A stretch of 64,000 bases of DNA. Origin: Lunularia cruciata (Eukaryota > Streptophyta > Marchantiopsida > Lunulariales > Lunulariaceae). The notes under the pieces are model-generated. The model made no database searches. It was not told the DNA's origin and saw only the letters and a program-made list of their open reading frames with translations. Position numbers and translations under genes: made by a program. Of this stretch, positions 34,613 to 46,159 are shown piece after piece. The stretch covers positions 42,389,034 through 42,453,033 of the forward strand of contig OX419762.1 in the NCBI GenBank assembly GCA_948567375.1. Reading direction: 5' to 3'. Position 1 is the first letter of the stretch. Each line of letters starts with the position of its first letter.

Positions 34613-35931
34613 ATGGTCAACTACTTTTTGTTGAAATTGAACTCAATAGTTCTGACTTGTTGATACTTACTATGTACATTTAAGCTGAAAGTTTCTTATA
34701 GTTCTTTTTAATGTGGTCTACTTTAAAATGCATTTTAAAACATCTTACTTTTAATTGAATTTCAAACATTTCAATAATAACCAACTTACCCAATTTTAGG
34801 AAAATTTCTTAAACATGTAGTCCAAGAAAGTGATTCAAGTATCTTATTAGCCAATTTAATTCCTAGAAACGTTCCTTACTGCCTTCAAAATATTCTTTCA
34901 ATGAAATTTGTGCGTCATTTTTTGGAGTATCTTCTAGAATTATCTAATACTTTCATGTAAAAATCCTAAAAGTTCTTCTATGATAGATTCCCATAATAGT
35001 ACATATGCATCTTTTGCTAGTAAATGGCTATGGCAACCAATACTTTTCAAATGCTATTAAATTGGTAAGAATAGGTCATTCTCTTGAGGATACAATTAAA
35101 AAATGACTAGAAATGAAAGGAAGTGTCACTATTTGATCATTCATTTGTTATTTCTTATTTAACCTCTTGGGCAGGAGCTCCTCCCAAAAGAGAGTAGTGT
35201 CACTCCTATGGCATATTATGGAAAAAAAAGACTAAATATCACTTTCACTACAAATAGATTCCAAATGAATCCTATAGGTGATGGCTCACTTCAATTTGGA
35301 GGCCCTTTCACTCCATAGACTTTGATTACAAAGATGCATACTACTTGTGACAACTCAATGTCAATGTATTAATAGTATAAACAATAAGATTACTTTTTTT
35401 CCCTCAAGGATATGGTTGGTAAATAACTAGAAATAAAGAGAAAGTGCTACAATGTCGTAGTTCATTTATTTATTATTTCCTATTTAACCTCTTGGTAAAC
35501 CACTCCCAAAAGATGGTAGTGTCACCTTTTGTAGTGCAATACAAAAAAATAAAACTAAAATCACATTCATGGTTGATAATGGAGATTCTTGATGGTGATG
35601 GTTCACTTTAGCTTAAAGACCACTCCATTCCAAAGACTTCAACTATTAAGTCATGTATTATCCTTCTTAGAAGGCATGAGATTGAAGGAGTCTTCTTTTT
35701 GGCTGAATGCTCTTGCTTTTTGGTTCCATGGTAATGGTTGCACTCTTAACCAAATAGGTTTCTCATTGCACTACTTTGCTTCTTCATAACCCTCAAGGAT
35801 CCAACAACCTGATCAAGTGCAAATTCCTACACCCAATACTCAAACACTTGTGCTCTTACTGCAAAACTCCTCACATCTACTTGTGCATGAATATTCCCCC
35901 AACACTGAAGACAAAGTGATTCAAGACGGTG
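34613..35931. other. No gene; left flank of unit B
   Basis: AT-rich, no gene seen apart from the direct repeat listed separately. Unit B homology begins at about 35,932. Confidence 0.5.
35080..35650. repeat. Diverged ~315-bp direct repeat
   Basis: About 35,080-35,340 and 35,395-35,650 share the blocks TTTAACCTCTTGG, CCCAAAAGA and TAGTGTCAC, and a GTGATGG(C/T)TCACTT block, in the same order and orientation. Clearly diverged, so old. Confidence 0.65.
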
Positions 35932-36129
35932 CTAACAGACTCTACAGATTAGGCTTCACTCAATAACCAAAGTGTAGGACTTCAATTGCTTACCAAGTTA
36001 CCTAAAAGAGTGAACTCTAAAATTATTAGGGTGTAGCCTTATATCTAATTTCCTACTTTGCCCCATAGGGATTGAATGAAGAAGCAAAAATTGTGGTAAG
36101 CTCTTTTCTCTAACTAAGGATCCTAATCC

Positions 36130-39079
36130 TATTGTCTAACTGCAAAGGTCTTCCTCTAAGTTAATTTGAATTACACTTTGAAGTGGTACCCGACCAGAGT
36201 ACTTCCTCGGAAAAATGATGTACAAGATCCAAAGGCATTCCTCCTAAAATTTATAATCATGGCCTAAGGTATTTGTTCTACTCTTGAACTAAGTCTACTA
36301 AGGGATTCTCTTCAAGGGGTGGGTCTTTGGTTGAGAGTTCTAGCTGTGAACTACTTACTATCTTTGCCACAAAGTATGAAAAACCACTCCTCTATCCACT
36401 CCAAGTAGTTGGTGATGTGCATTAGATAAGTTTCATAGACTTTTGTGAACTTCTTTTGGAGTGCTTCTTTAAGCAAACTGCTAACTGTCTATATACTCTT
36501 TCTCATTGGTCTTCCCCTCCAACCTTTGAGCTTGCAACTTCAACTCACATATCTTGGACTTCATGGCCTCCCTTTGGCTCCTTCTTTCAACATTGCTATG
36601 AACTGGTTGTGCAACTGCTCTAATTGTTAGATGGTCTTCCTCTTCTCTTCCTCTAGGTACTGGTTTAGAATGCACACCCTCCTTCTTGACTTGTTCTATA
36701 ATTCAGGATTTAACTCTTGATCAATCTTCTTGTTCTTGAGTTCCTCTTCAATCTGCTCCAACTTCAAGATCACTTTCATGCAATATTTGGACATCTATAG
36801 ATCAAGAGTTACTATACTTACCTTAACATTCATCCTTACCTTTGGAGCAAATGATAACTACTTCATCCCTCACTCAAAGTTGGTCTTCATACTTCAGCTC
36901 CATCTCCTTCTCCTCCATTTTGAGTTTCCCTAGTTCTAATTGTACTTGTCCTACTTCTCACTCCTACTCCTGTTGGTTTGTAGCAAAGGATGAATTTCTT
37001 CTATGCTCTTTGTGAAGTTCTTGAGTAAGTTAGTTCACCTTCTTCACTTCTCTTTGTATAGGTTGTGGATCTCCATAATTTCTTCCTTTCCCTTTGCTTT
37101 GGTGGCCTTCTTTGTGTACAACTCCTTGTGCATCTGTCTGATCAATGTTGTGTAGTTGAATATCTTGGACATTCCTCCTTTCAATAAGGAAGAAGGAGCT
37201 CCATTAGTTGTAATGTTGACCCAACCAAGTGGATAACAAAGTGCACTCCATCTCCTTGGTGCACACCAAAATTTATAATTTGATACAACCCTCCAATCCT
37301 CCGACCCCTACGTTTGAAATAGAAGAGTGTATTTGGCTTTGGGTCAATCAAGAACTTTGATTTTTATGGGTGTTTTAGTGGGTTCTTTGTCTTTGAGCTA
37401 GATTTCCATCCAAACTTGTTCTCTACTGGATTTTGGTAAAGTGGGTTGGGGTTTTGGGCTATGAGGTGCTCGAAGATGATGAAAGGTTCTTTTGTTGGAC
37501 AATTAACTTGTTATTTGCTGGGATTCAGGTTTAGGACCAATTGCGCATCTTGATAGATATCTCTTCCTTCTTCTAAGTTTTCTCTCAATCCTTGGAGTGA
37601 ACTATCCCTCCCATTCTTCCTCTTCCTCAAACTCTTCTTCACCATCTTCTTCTTTTCTCATGCTTCTTCATCCAAAGGCACCTTGATTACTTGAGCTGTT
37701 TTAGTGGTTTCTTGGTGAAAGGCACTCTCTTCTTGGTCTTTGGTATAGGACAATCTTCCTCCTTCACAAGCACAAACTCTATCTAGAAAATTCTAACATG
37801 CTTCTCAATACCTCTTGATAATTGTTCTTGCTTCAATCTAGGCATTAAAGTACATATTTGGCTACAAGCAGCTCAAGAAATGCTTCCTTTCTTCCTTCAT
37901 TAAGAATTTTAAGCACATGTAAAAATGTATTGTGAATGGTGTAAGATAAGTTCCTCCTTTGCCTTCTTCAAAAGTCCAATGTGGGATCTTTGGTTGTATG
38001 TAAAGCACATTTTCCTAGTTCACTAGTTCCCCTTTGTACATGTAGTGGAAGAAGACCGCTTGGCTATTTGTAAGGTAGGTTGTCTATTTGTGATTGAACA
38101 ACTTTGTGATAGCATCCACAATTGCTCTTTTGGCCGGATCCTTGTAACTTCCTACTCTCCAACTATTATTCTTATTCCTCCCCTCCGCAAGGTAGCCTTG
38201 ATGTCTTTGGTTTGGTACTTTTAAGCATACCTTGTGTCAATTTTCATGGCTAAAAATTCACTTGCATCACCACTAAGTACTGTCCTCAAGTTCTCTTTGG
38301 TCCAATCATGAGGATTTCCTCTCTTAAACTCCCTACAATTCTCTCCTTCTTTCCTTTCATCATGTGGATCATACCAAAGTCACTCAGCTCTCAATTCTAG
38401 AGCAAGAAACTGAAATCTTGCTTTGGATTACCTCAATTCTATAGTACATGGCTTGCTTATTGACAATAGGATTTTTAGTGATTGCTTTGGGAGCCTTCCT
38501 CATGTGCTTTTGAAAAAATACCATCTTGACAATGGGCGGAAGTCTAAGAAATTAAGGTGATTGAAAATAGGCTAAACACTATGAAATTCTGCTAAGAATG
38601 GAAGGCTTGGGCAAATTCTGCTTGAGATTTGAAGCTAGTGATGAATTCCAATCTGAAAAAGTCAAAATAAACACTGCCCATTTAGTCTTATAAGCCAAGT
38701 CCTCATGCATTCTTCAATCATTTGGGGTGATACTGGTTGAATAGTCTTGGTCATGCACTTTCAATGAGGCTATTTTTGCACATGCCAGTTATCCCCCTAA
38801 ACTATCTCTATCACACATGCAAGGTCTCCACCAAGTGCCAATAGTCTTTCTTAAATGCAAACCACTCTTCTTGAATGCAATGGTCTTTGGTGGAAGTTCT
38901 TGGACCATATTCAGCATATTCAAGTATGTATAAGTTCCTTGTACACCACCATGTCCTTGTCTGAGGTTCTTCCCAGATAATGTCATTTGGTTGCTAACAT
39001 TTCTTGGCCAAAATCCCTCCTTTGAGCAACTATGTACAAGACCAAAGGCATTCCTCATGAAGTCTAGGTGCAGGGCCAA
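36130..39079 (-). pseudogene. Decayed coiled-coil protein of unknown family, copy B
   Basis: Parallel to copy A. On the minus strand, KSKICELKLQAQRLEGKTN lies at about 36,520-36,580 and GKKERIVGSLREE near 38,330. Unit B retains a further upstream open patch (39,079-38,789, reading WPRNVSNQMTLSGKNLRQGH) that unit A lost, possibly the N-terminal side of the same protein. Stops and shifts are frequent. Family unknown. Confidence 0.4.
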
Positions 39080-40139
39080 AGTCCTTCCAAGCCAAAGTTA
39101 CTCACTTGCAACCAACCTTAGGAGCTATTTTGAATTTAGCATTCTTCCTATAGATGCTCTCAACTTTGGACTTCCTCCACTTGCCACTATGCAAACAGAA
39201 AATTACTCCAAAGTGCATTAAACTAAGGAAATTTTATCTAAATGCTAAATTAGGATGTCCTATCATTACAAACAAGAGTAAAATTAATAAAATAAAAAAG
39301 TGAAGTTGTGAAAATATGTGCACCACACTACCTTTCTTGGAGGTTGAACTCCAAATGTGTCTTCACATCAATAGAATGCCTTTGCCTTTCAATTTTTTTG
39401 CACTCCCAATGGTCCAAATCCAAATTGACTCCTTAGCAATTCCATTCACTCCTTCAGATCCCTCTTAAATCATACATCTTGATCAAGTACAAATACACTT
39501 CTCTATACTCTAGCACTTGTGATCCTACTATGAAATTCCTCATAGCTACTCAACATAGACATTCACCAACACTTAGAACGGAATTATAATAGTTTGTAAA
39601 GAATTTAGAGTCCTTTTACTAAACTTCAATTTCATAAGAAAAATGAACTAATAAAGTGAACCCAAAAAAATTTGGGCCTTATATACATTTCCTTCTTCAT
39701 CCAAAAGGGATTTTGCAAAAAATCAAATTTTTTGGTTATCTTTTGTATCTACCTATATCACACACTTAGGATTTTAATCTTCTCTTATCCTAATCACTTG
39801 TAAAGTAATAAGGCACCTTACACATGTTAGGGAAGGTGTCAGATCTTCCCCAAATAAAAATTACACTTTACATTCATTCAGACTTATAAATCCAAAGGAT
39901 CTGCAACTACAAAGTTATATACAACTCTGAAGGCCTTTTCCTTGAAGTATTTACAACTATGAATGTCTATAACTAAGAGTAACATTCACAACTAAGAAGT
40001 ACTTTGGGTAACTTTTTATTTCAATATTCCTTTCATATGAATGTTCCTCCTTCAATGAACTGAAGTACCCTTTGCCTGGTGCTATATTGCAAAGAAGTAC
40101 CTTAGACTTTAAAATTCATAAATGAGAGGTTGGTTTGCT
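39080..40139. other. No gene seen (unit-B-specific)
   Basis: AT-rich sequence without counterpart in unit A. No coding or repeat structure is recognised. Confidence 0.5.
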
Positions 40140-40757
40140 CCTTATATCATGTTGTTTCTAATGGGATCAAGGAGGAGATTTGAGCGGAGCAAAGAGCATA
40201 AAATAATGTTGGATGAGAGATGGTATTGAAGGCATAAGAGACATCAACTTGGACCACCACCCAGTTGAATGAATGTCCAAGGAAGCTCAAATGCCTAGAA
40301 TATACATCTCACATCCCCTTGGAGGAGCCATAGGGATTTTTTTATACACTCAAGATTGCGGCAAACTTGGTAGGAATGCCAAGATAGGTTTCAAAGAGTG
40401 TAACCAAGAGTAAGAGGTGGGAGGAGCCTGTAGAGATCTTACTAGAGTATGGATGGGGTCTAGGGAGGAGAGGGGGGTCATATATGGCATTTGCACGCAT
40501 ATGCAAACAATGAGATCTACCTCTATGCTACATAAGACCAATATCTACCCATCCACAATGCAGAAAAGGCTATGTGGGATGTTGATGGTGTGAGATATAA
40601 GGATATGCTGAGAACCTAGGTGGAGTAGAATGATCTTGTGAGGGTTATGGGGCGGAAGGAGTGGGATGAAGCTTTGAATGATCTTGTGGGGGCAGGTGGT
40701 AGGGCACACAGAGTCTGAGGAAGATCCAAGGTGGAGGGAAGGAGTGGAGTGTCCATG
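40140..40757 (-). mobile_element. LINE-like reverse transcriptase remnant
   Basis: On the minus strand near 40,230-40,300 the reading WVVVQVDVSYAFNTISHP matches the first catalytic-Asp motif of LINE-type RT (QVDV..AFN.I). The rest has frame breaks. It continues beyond M1 at 50,483, so M1 landed inside this older element. A related relic lies at 56,800-57,780. Confidence 0.5.
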
Positions 40758-40762
40758 ACCTG

Positions 40763-40869
40763 TGTCGTGCGTATATACATCGCTACACAACATACATCGC
40801 TGTCAACATCATACACTATAGAAGCACAACTCACACATAAGTCATACATAGACTCTAAAGTGCCACAAT
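40763..40869. repeat. M1 107-bp block, outer copy
   Basis: Begins TGTCGTGCGTATATACATC and ends GTGCCACAAT. It is nearly identical to 41,320-41,426, so the left LTR is bracketed by two direct copies. The right end of M1 has none. Confidence 0.85.
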
Positions 40870-41317
40870 AATTAGATTGCTTACCACTCTCAACTCAACT
40901 CAACTCAAATCAGTACTTGATCTGTCACTCTATGAACTGCCAACAATTGGGCACTGATTACAGTCAAGCCACACCCACTCAAGCATAGAGAATCCAGGTA
41001 ACGCTCGCCGGCCTCTGTCCACCGTAGCTAGGAACTCAAAGGCTCAACATCAGAGAAGTGAGCTCTCTGGAGCTCACTTCAAAACTAAACCCCCTTGGAC
41101 TCGAGCTACCACTGAAACCCTAACGGTCCCGCTGACAGCACACTCGATGGTGCAAACGGTGCAAAGTGACAGTGGGCCCCACCGTGAAGTTAGTACCCCA
41201 AACACAAATCTAACCGTCAAAAAGTAGTCCTTGAGAAACTGTTGAAATAACTCTAACTACTGTCACTGGAACTCTAGTGCCAGAGCATCTAGATGCGGAA
41301 CTACAAATGGAGTGACA
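40869..41317 (-). repeat. M1 left terminal repeat (3' LTR core)
   Basis: About 449 bp matching 50,041-50,482 throughout. In element orientation it starts TGTCACTCCATTTG. A purine-rich AGGAGGGCG lies outside the inner 107-bp block (about 41,427-41,437), consistent with a polypurine tract. Confidence 0.85.
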
Positions 41318-41319
41318 AC

Positions 41320-41426
41320 TGTCGTGCATATATACATCACTACACAACATACATCGTTGTCAACATCATACACTATAGAAGCACAACTCACACATAAGTC
41401 ATACATAGACTCTAAAGTGCCACAAT
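41320..41426. repeat. M1 107-bp block, inner copy
   Basis: Second direct copy of the 40,763 block, between the left LTR core and the internal region. Differences from the outer copy are few. Confidence 0.85.
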
Positions 41427-41593
41427 CGCCCTCCTAGCTGGCGGTTAGGTCCCTCTAACTCCAGATAGCCATCTACTCTAAGTATATGGTACACCCTCTA
41501 ATGGGAAAAGATCAGGAGGCCGGGTGCTATGGAGCCCCATCGTTAGTTGCCTGTCTGCAATCTATACCATATAAAGAATGAACTAGCTATAGG

Positions 41594-43000
41594 TCAAGTA
41601 CATCTAGGACATAACCACTGTCCCTGAGGAACCACCGTGAGGGGAGGAGTCATACATGCCATATGCCATCCTCTCGAACAGCTATCACACACTAACATAG
41701 TAGCAGCTCCACCAGAAGAGCCACATAACATACACCTTAAGCCTGCACGTACAAGTGCTAAGCTTGGGTCCATAGTACCATCAATGTTTGGAAGGTGGCA
41801 TGGCACACAATTGCGCACATGATCCTTCCAAACAACACCATCACGTCCTTCTAACACAAGGACTCCAGATGGCAAAACCTCACGCACTCTCAAGATAGTG
41901 CGGCCTGTAGAAACATCAAGTGTCGTCGGTGATGTCTGCTATAGATATACATAGTCGCCTGGATGAAATTGACGGATCGAGGGTCTATAACCTCCTCCTT
42001 GAATGGTAGCATATCGTAAAGTATCTCTATGCTGAGCAATCGCCAAGTTCTCAAAGGCCATCGGCATCACTCTCTGAAAGATCTCTGCCCACTGAGAACA
42101 TGCACTCATCCATACATCGGGGTCATCCAAGTCCAAAACTACAATAGCATCTCGACGAATGGCTGTAGGTAAATCTGGATCTCGTCCATAGAGTAGAAAG
42201 TATGGAGAGAAGGATGCTAAGGAGGCTTGCCGGCTGAACCGATAGCCCATGGCCAACCAAGGTAACTGGAGATCCCAATCTCCCAAGTGGCCTCTCTGCA
42301 AACCATACTTTCGCAATCCTCTCTTCACCATCTGAACCACTCTCTCTGCTAAGCCATCTGCCTTAGGGTGATCTCGGGATGTCGTACGATGATCAATCAA
42401 AGCCTTGTCACACAAGACCTGAAACTCCCCCAAGAACTCTATACCCTGATCAGTCAAAACCTCAGCTGGTGCACCAAAATGACTAAGAACTCGATCCAGG
42501 AACGAGTAAGTTGTCCCTTCACTAGACTTGTCAGGAAGTGCCACCAACTCAATCCACTTGGAGAAGTGCTCCACCATCACCAAAACATACCAATGATGTC
42601 TCACAGTCAGCGGTAAACGTCCGGCAAAGTCCAAACTCCAACAATAACCCAATCCCATGATAGGTAATGGGTGTAACTGTGGCGTATGAGCATTGAATGA
42701 TGCTCTAACTCCGTCACAAACCACACATCTGGCAACAAACTATTGTACCTCGGTCTGCATACCGCGCCACCAATAATGACTCTGGAGTAAGCTATGTGTA
42801 TGCTTTACTCCAAAATGTCCTAGCTCCTCATGAGCATGACGGACCAACTGTGGTCTCTGGGATGGAAGTGGTATTACTCGCACTCTACCATCCTCCCATA
42901 CATGCAAAAGGTGTCTACCCTCCAATCTGAACCGTCTGGCTTGCTGAAGAACATGGTCTCTCTCCTTGGCCCCAACTGTGCCACCTACAACACCAGTGCA
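41594..43000 (-). pseudogene. M1 integrase with C-terminal PHD finger
   Basis: Zinc-binding N-terminus HAHEELGHFGVKH followed, after a TAG at 42,740, by CVVCDG (HHCC). The DDE core is complete: WSLDFAG (Asp at 42,629-42,631), EVLTDQGIEF and ADGLAERVVQ. A C-terminal SH3-like part (FHPGDYVYL, then a TAG at 41,939, then VLEGRDGVVWKDHVRN) leads into a PHD finger ending at a natural-looking TGA (41,594-41,596). Ty3 integrases insert the cDNA into chromatin, and chromoviruses use a chromodomain at this position. Here a PHD finger takes that place. Confidence 0.9.
41597..41734 (-). other. PHD finger domain of M1 integrase
   Basis: Cys4-His-Cys3 zinc ligands with spacing C-x2-C-x11-C-x2-C-x4-H-x2-C-x14-C-x2-C, plus the usual Trp before the last Cys pair (QWLCPRC). 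Fragments: CMLCGSS, LVCDSC, GWHMAC. All eight ligands are present. PHD fingers read the histone H3 tail (methylated or unmodified Lys4). What this one binds is not known. Confidence 0.92.
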
Positions 43001-43229
43001 AAGATAGTCAATCACTAAGACATCATCATGAATGTCTCGTTGAACTGTACCAATATCTTCACTCTCTGGATCTGTGACCTCAATAACTCCTCTTGTATGC
43101 GCTGAGAGAGATACCACCAAAGCCTCTGCAAATATACACAAAAAGGCCGATGCACACCAACCTGGCACCATCTCCTCATCTATCTCACCATGCCAACGTG
43201 CTCCGGTCTGATCCTGCTGGCTGGGACAT

Positions 43230-44460
43230 GGGTTTCTACTCAACCCATCTGCATCACGGTTCACCACTCCAGGTCTGTGAACAACCATGAAATCATACTC
43301 CTGTAAAATCAGAGCCCATCATGCAAGCTTCCCTGAAAGCTTGTCGGACTCCATCAACCACTTCAGCGGCTGATGATCAGTGATGAGAGAGAAGGGGTTA
43401 CCAAATAGGTAACATCATAAATGTGCTACTGCCCAAACTGCTGCCAAGCACTCTCCCTCATATGAACTATACTTCGCCTCCGCTGAATTGTTGGAGCGAC
43501 TAGCATAGGCCACCACAAACTTCTTCTCCTCATCATCATGTTGGGTGAGCACCGCTCCAAGCCCCAACATACTCCAATCAGTATGAACCTGAAATGGTCG
43601 TCCCCTGATCGGTCTCCTCAAAATAGGAGCAGATGTCAACCTCTCCTTGAGCTCTACAAAAGCTCTCTCCTGCTCATCTCCCCAACACTACTCCTGTGTA
43701 AGCTTGGTCAGCTTCATCAAGGCCTTGGCAATGGCACTAAATCCTCTAACATAGCGACGATAGAAGTTCGCCAACCCAAGGAATGCTCACACTCTGCTCA
43801 CATCCGTAGGCTAAAGGATACGTGCAATAGCCTCTACCTTGGTCTGCTGAACACCAAGTCCTCCGGGGTAGATAGTGTGACCCAAATACTCAACCTGCTC
43901 GTGGAAGAACCTACACTTCCCAGGATGTAATCTGAGTCCATGAGATCTCAACCTCTCAAACACCTCCAACAACTGTCTCTCATGCTCCTCCACAGTAGTG
44001 CTATAAACCAAAATGTCATCAATATAGCAGTGAGCAAAATCCAATCCAGCTAGGATCCTATCCATGACCCTCTGGAACTCAGCAGGAGCGTTCTTCAACC
44101 CAAATGGTAAGGACGGTAATCTCCACACATCCGCCTATCTGTATAGTTGCCATGCATATCCTTCTTGGCTGGCATCACTATATCTGATGCATAATCTCCA
44201 TGTGAAATCTCCACCAAACCAGTCTCAAAAAGGTCACTACTCCGGCTCTAAATCAATGTCCTCTCCATATCACTATATCAATAAGAACGTTGGAAAACTG
44301 GTGTGTCGCTAGTCAGCTCAATCCGTATACCAAGTCCCTTCAGAGCACCCAAATCCTTCATACTAAAGGCAAAACAACTCGTGTGACTCCTCAAGAACCT
44401 CCAAACCCTCCGTCTTTCCTCTCTAGTAAGCTTGGGTCCAAGATCTGGCTCCCAAGTATC
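43230..44460 (-). pseudogene. M1 reverse transcriptase and RNase H
   Basis: RT begins near 44,450 (EERRRVWRFLRSHTSCFAFS, IRIELTSDTPVFQR) and runs through YASDIVMPAKKD and MCGDYRP to about 44,110. The next recognisable motif is LPFGLKNAPAEF, with a change of frame, so the intervening fingers/palm part including the first catalytic Asp motif is missing. By family length about 60-65 residues are lost. The YIDD box is intact at 44,015-44,026. RNase H has HTDWSMLGLGAVL, YEGECLAAVWAV, TDHQPLKWL and NRDADGLSR. Stops lie at 44,278 and 44,248 (before the gap) and at 43,811, 43,688, 43,415 and 43,319. Confidence 0.9.
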
Positions 44461-44819
44461 CTCTGTAACTGTAGTAGGAGTGGAAGACGTACTGACTGAC
44501 TGCTACACTGGGCCCTTGGGAGCAATAGTGTCATGCTCCCGACCACTAGAGGTCCCAATCTCTGTGTGAAAAAATCCCTCCACTCTGGCTGCAAGCTCCA
44601 TACGTCCTCTGGCTGCATCCCATGTGGACCAAGGGTGTAATCCAAGTAGCCCACGCTCAACTGGATGGACTCCAAGTAGACCACTCTCCCTGGTAGCTAC
44701 TGGATGTGTCCCAAGAATACCATGTCCACTCGGTCCATCGCCCCCAACATGTGCCTGAATCGTCTCGATAGGCACAGGGCTCACAAGTGTCCAAGTGGTG
44801 ATGCCTATCAAGCGTATCC

Positions 44820-45789
44820 TACGCTGCTCTACCAAGCCAAGGCTCACAATCCAGGTCAAACAGTTCAGGTCCATAGCCTGACCTAACACCTGACGCCTAG
44901 ATGCCTCTAACATTGCTAAAACAGCGGTAATACCGGTGCAAAAACCCATCGCCCGCTCTCTCTCATCAGCGTTGGGCTCCACCAACTATTGTAACTGTGA
45001 GTCCCAAACAAGTCCAGGTCCTCCCTCTTGGAAAGCATGAGAGCCTGCAAAACTCATGAGTGTGGGAAATGCAGCTCTAGGCTGTCCAACTAGGTTCACC
45101 ATTGCCATAGGTGACCTATCAGGCACGACCACTATCTGAGACTGATGGCCAACATCCACGATATCATCAACAAGGATATGGCCTAGTCGTTGAATCCCAT
45201 CATAAGCACGTTGTAGAACCTCTCTGGGTAAGAGGTTTGTCCACCAAAGACAAAGACGATGAGCCCGTGATCCCACTCTAGCTGCATCTAACAATACAGC
45301 AGGTCCCATCCAAGAATGGACCTGATGTGTACTCGCCACCACTCTAGTGCAAGAATCACCCATCAAAGGAACGTTCTCCAAAAGGTAAGCTAGAGAAACG
45401 GATTGATGAACCTGGAGATGTTGTAATATCCGTAACATCTCCCAAAACACACCAGAACAAGGATCCTAAAGACCCAATCCTCTACCAGCACGTGTATGTC
45501 CCTGACATGGCCATCCAGAGATCACCAAGTAAATAGGCCCATGTCTCTCTAGGTCATGCACCCCTAGTAAAGAAATGTCTCCTGGTAGGGCCTTTTGGTA
45601 ATCTCTGACTGCTGACATCGGTAATAACTCCGGATACCGATAGGCCAAGTGTGCCATATGATGTAGAGAGACTCACCTAGCAGTCTCATCTCTCTCTACA
45701 TACAAGTACCTCTGTACTCGGATACCCGCGTGTAACATCGCAGCTAGTCCGGTGCTGATCCCACCAAACAACTCCAATAGGCATATCCC
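44820..45789 (-). pseudogene. M1 C5-cytosine DNA methyltransferase domain, DNMT3-like
   Basis: A SAM-dependent DNA cytosine-5 methyltransferase of about 323 residues, between protease and RT in the same frame. Motif I is LELFGGISTGL (45,745-45,777), followed by RYLYVERD with the motif II acidic residue. Motif IV is ISGWPCQGHT, whose catalytic Cys codon is TGT at 45,505-45,507. Motif VI is LLENVP (ENV at 45,370-45,378). The motif VIII region is GSRAHRLCLWWTNL. The C-terminal part (ERERAMGFCTG, SRRQVLGQAMDLNCLTW) resembles motifs IX-X of DNMT3. The order I-IV-VI-VIII-X is that of DNMT3, not the rearranged plant DRM order. Three stops break this copy (45,673 TGA, 45,466 TAG, 44,986 TAG), but every catalytic motif residue is preserved. 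Confidence 0.93.
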
Positions 45790-46159
45790 CTCTACTGGAT
45801 ACTGCCAAGCAATGAGTGTGGTATCCAGAGGTGTCAAAGCAATTGCCTTTGGAGGCTCATCCTCACACTCATCTCCTGATGGTACGAAGGCTCCACTCCA
45901 AGCCTGCTGCACCAACTGATCTGCATGTTGCTGCAATGCCTCCTCTGAACTCCACAATGGAACATCCAAGGTGGATGGAACAATCCCACTCGTACTCCAA
46001 AGCCGAGTGATCTCCTCTGGTATTGGAGTATCCTTTGCATGGGCGTTCCACTCCAACAAGTCACCAGGCCAAGTAACTGCACCACTGAAAGCTAAAACTG
46101 ATGCTGCCATGGTCCCGGACTGTAGTGAGCCAAGACTGCCACTACTGAAGCGTATTGGT

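Noticed and set aside
44391-44684. 97-codon minus-strand open frame in M1
   Set aside because: It is an alternative frame over the methyltransferase-RT linker. The recognisable RT N-terminal sequence runs in a different frame.
45669-45678. AG/GTGAGT at the first methyltransferase stop as a splice donor
   Set aside because: The protein homology continues directly after the stop in the same frame with no gap, and the stop is one C-to-T step from CGA. An intron is not needed.
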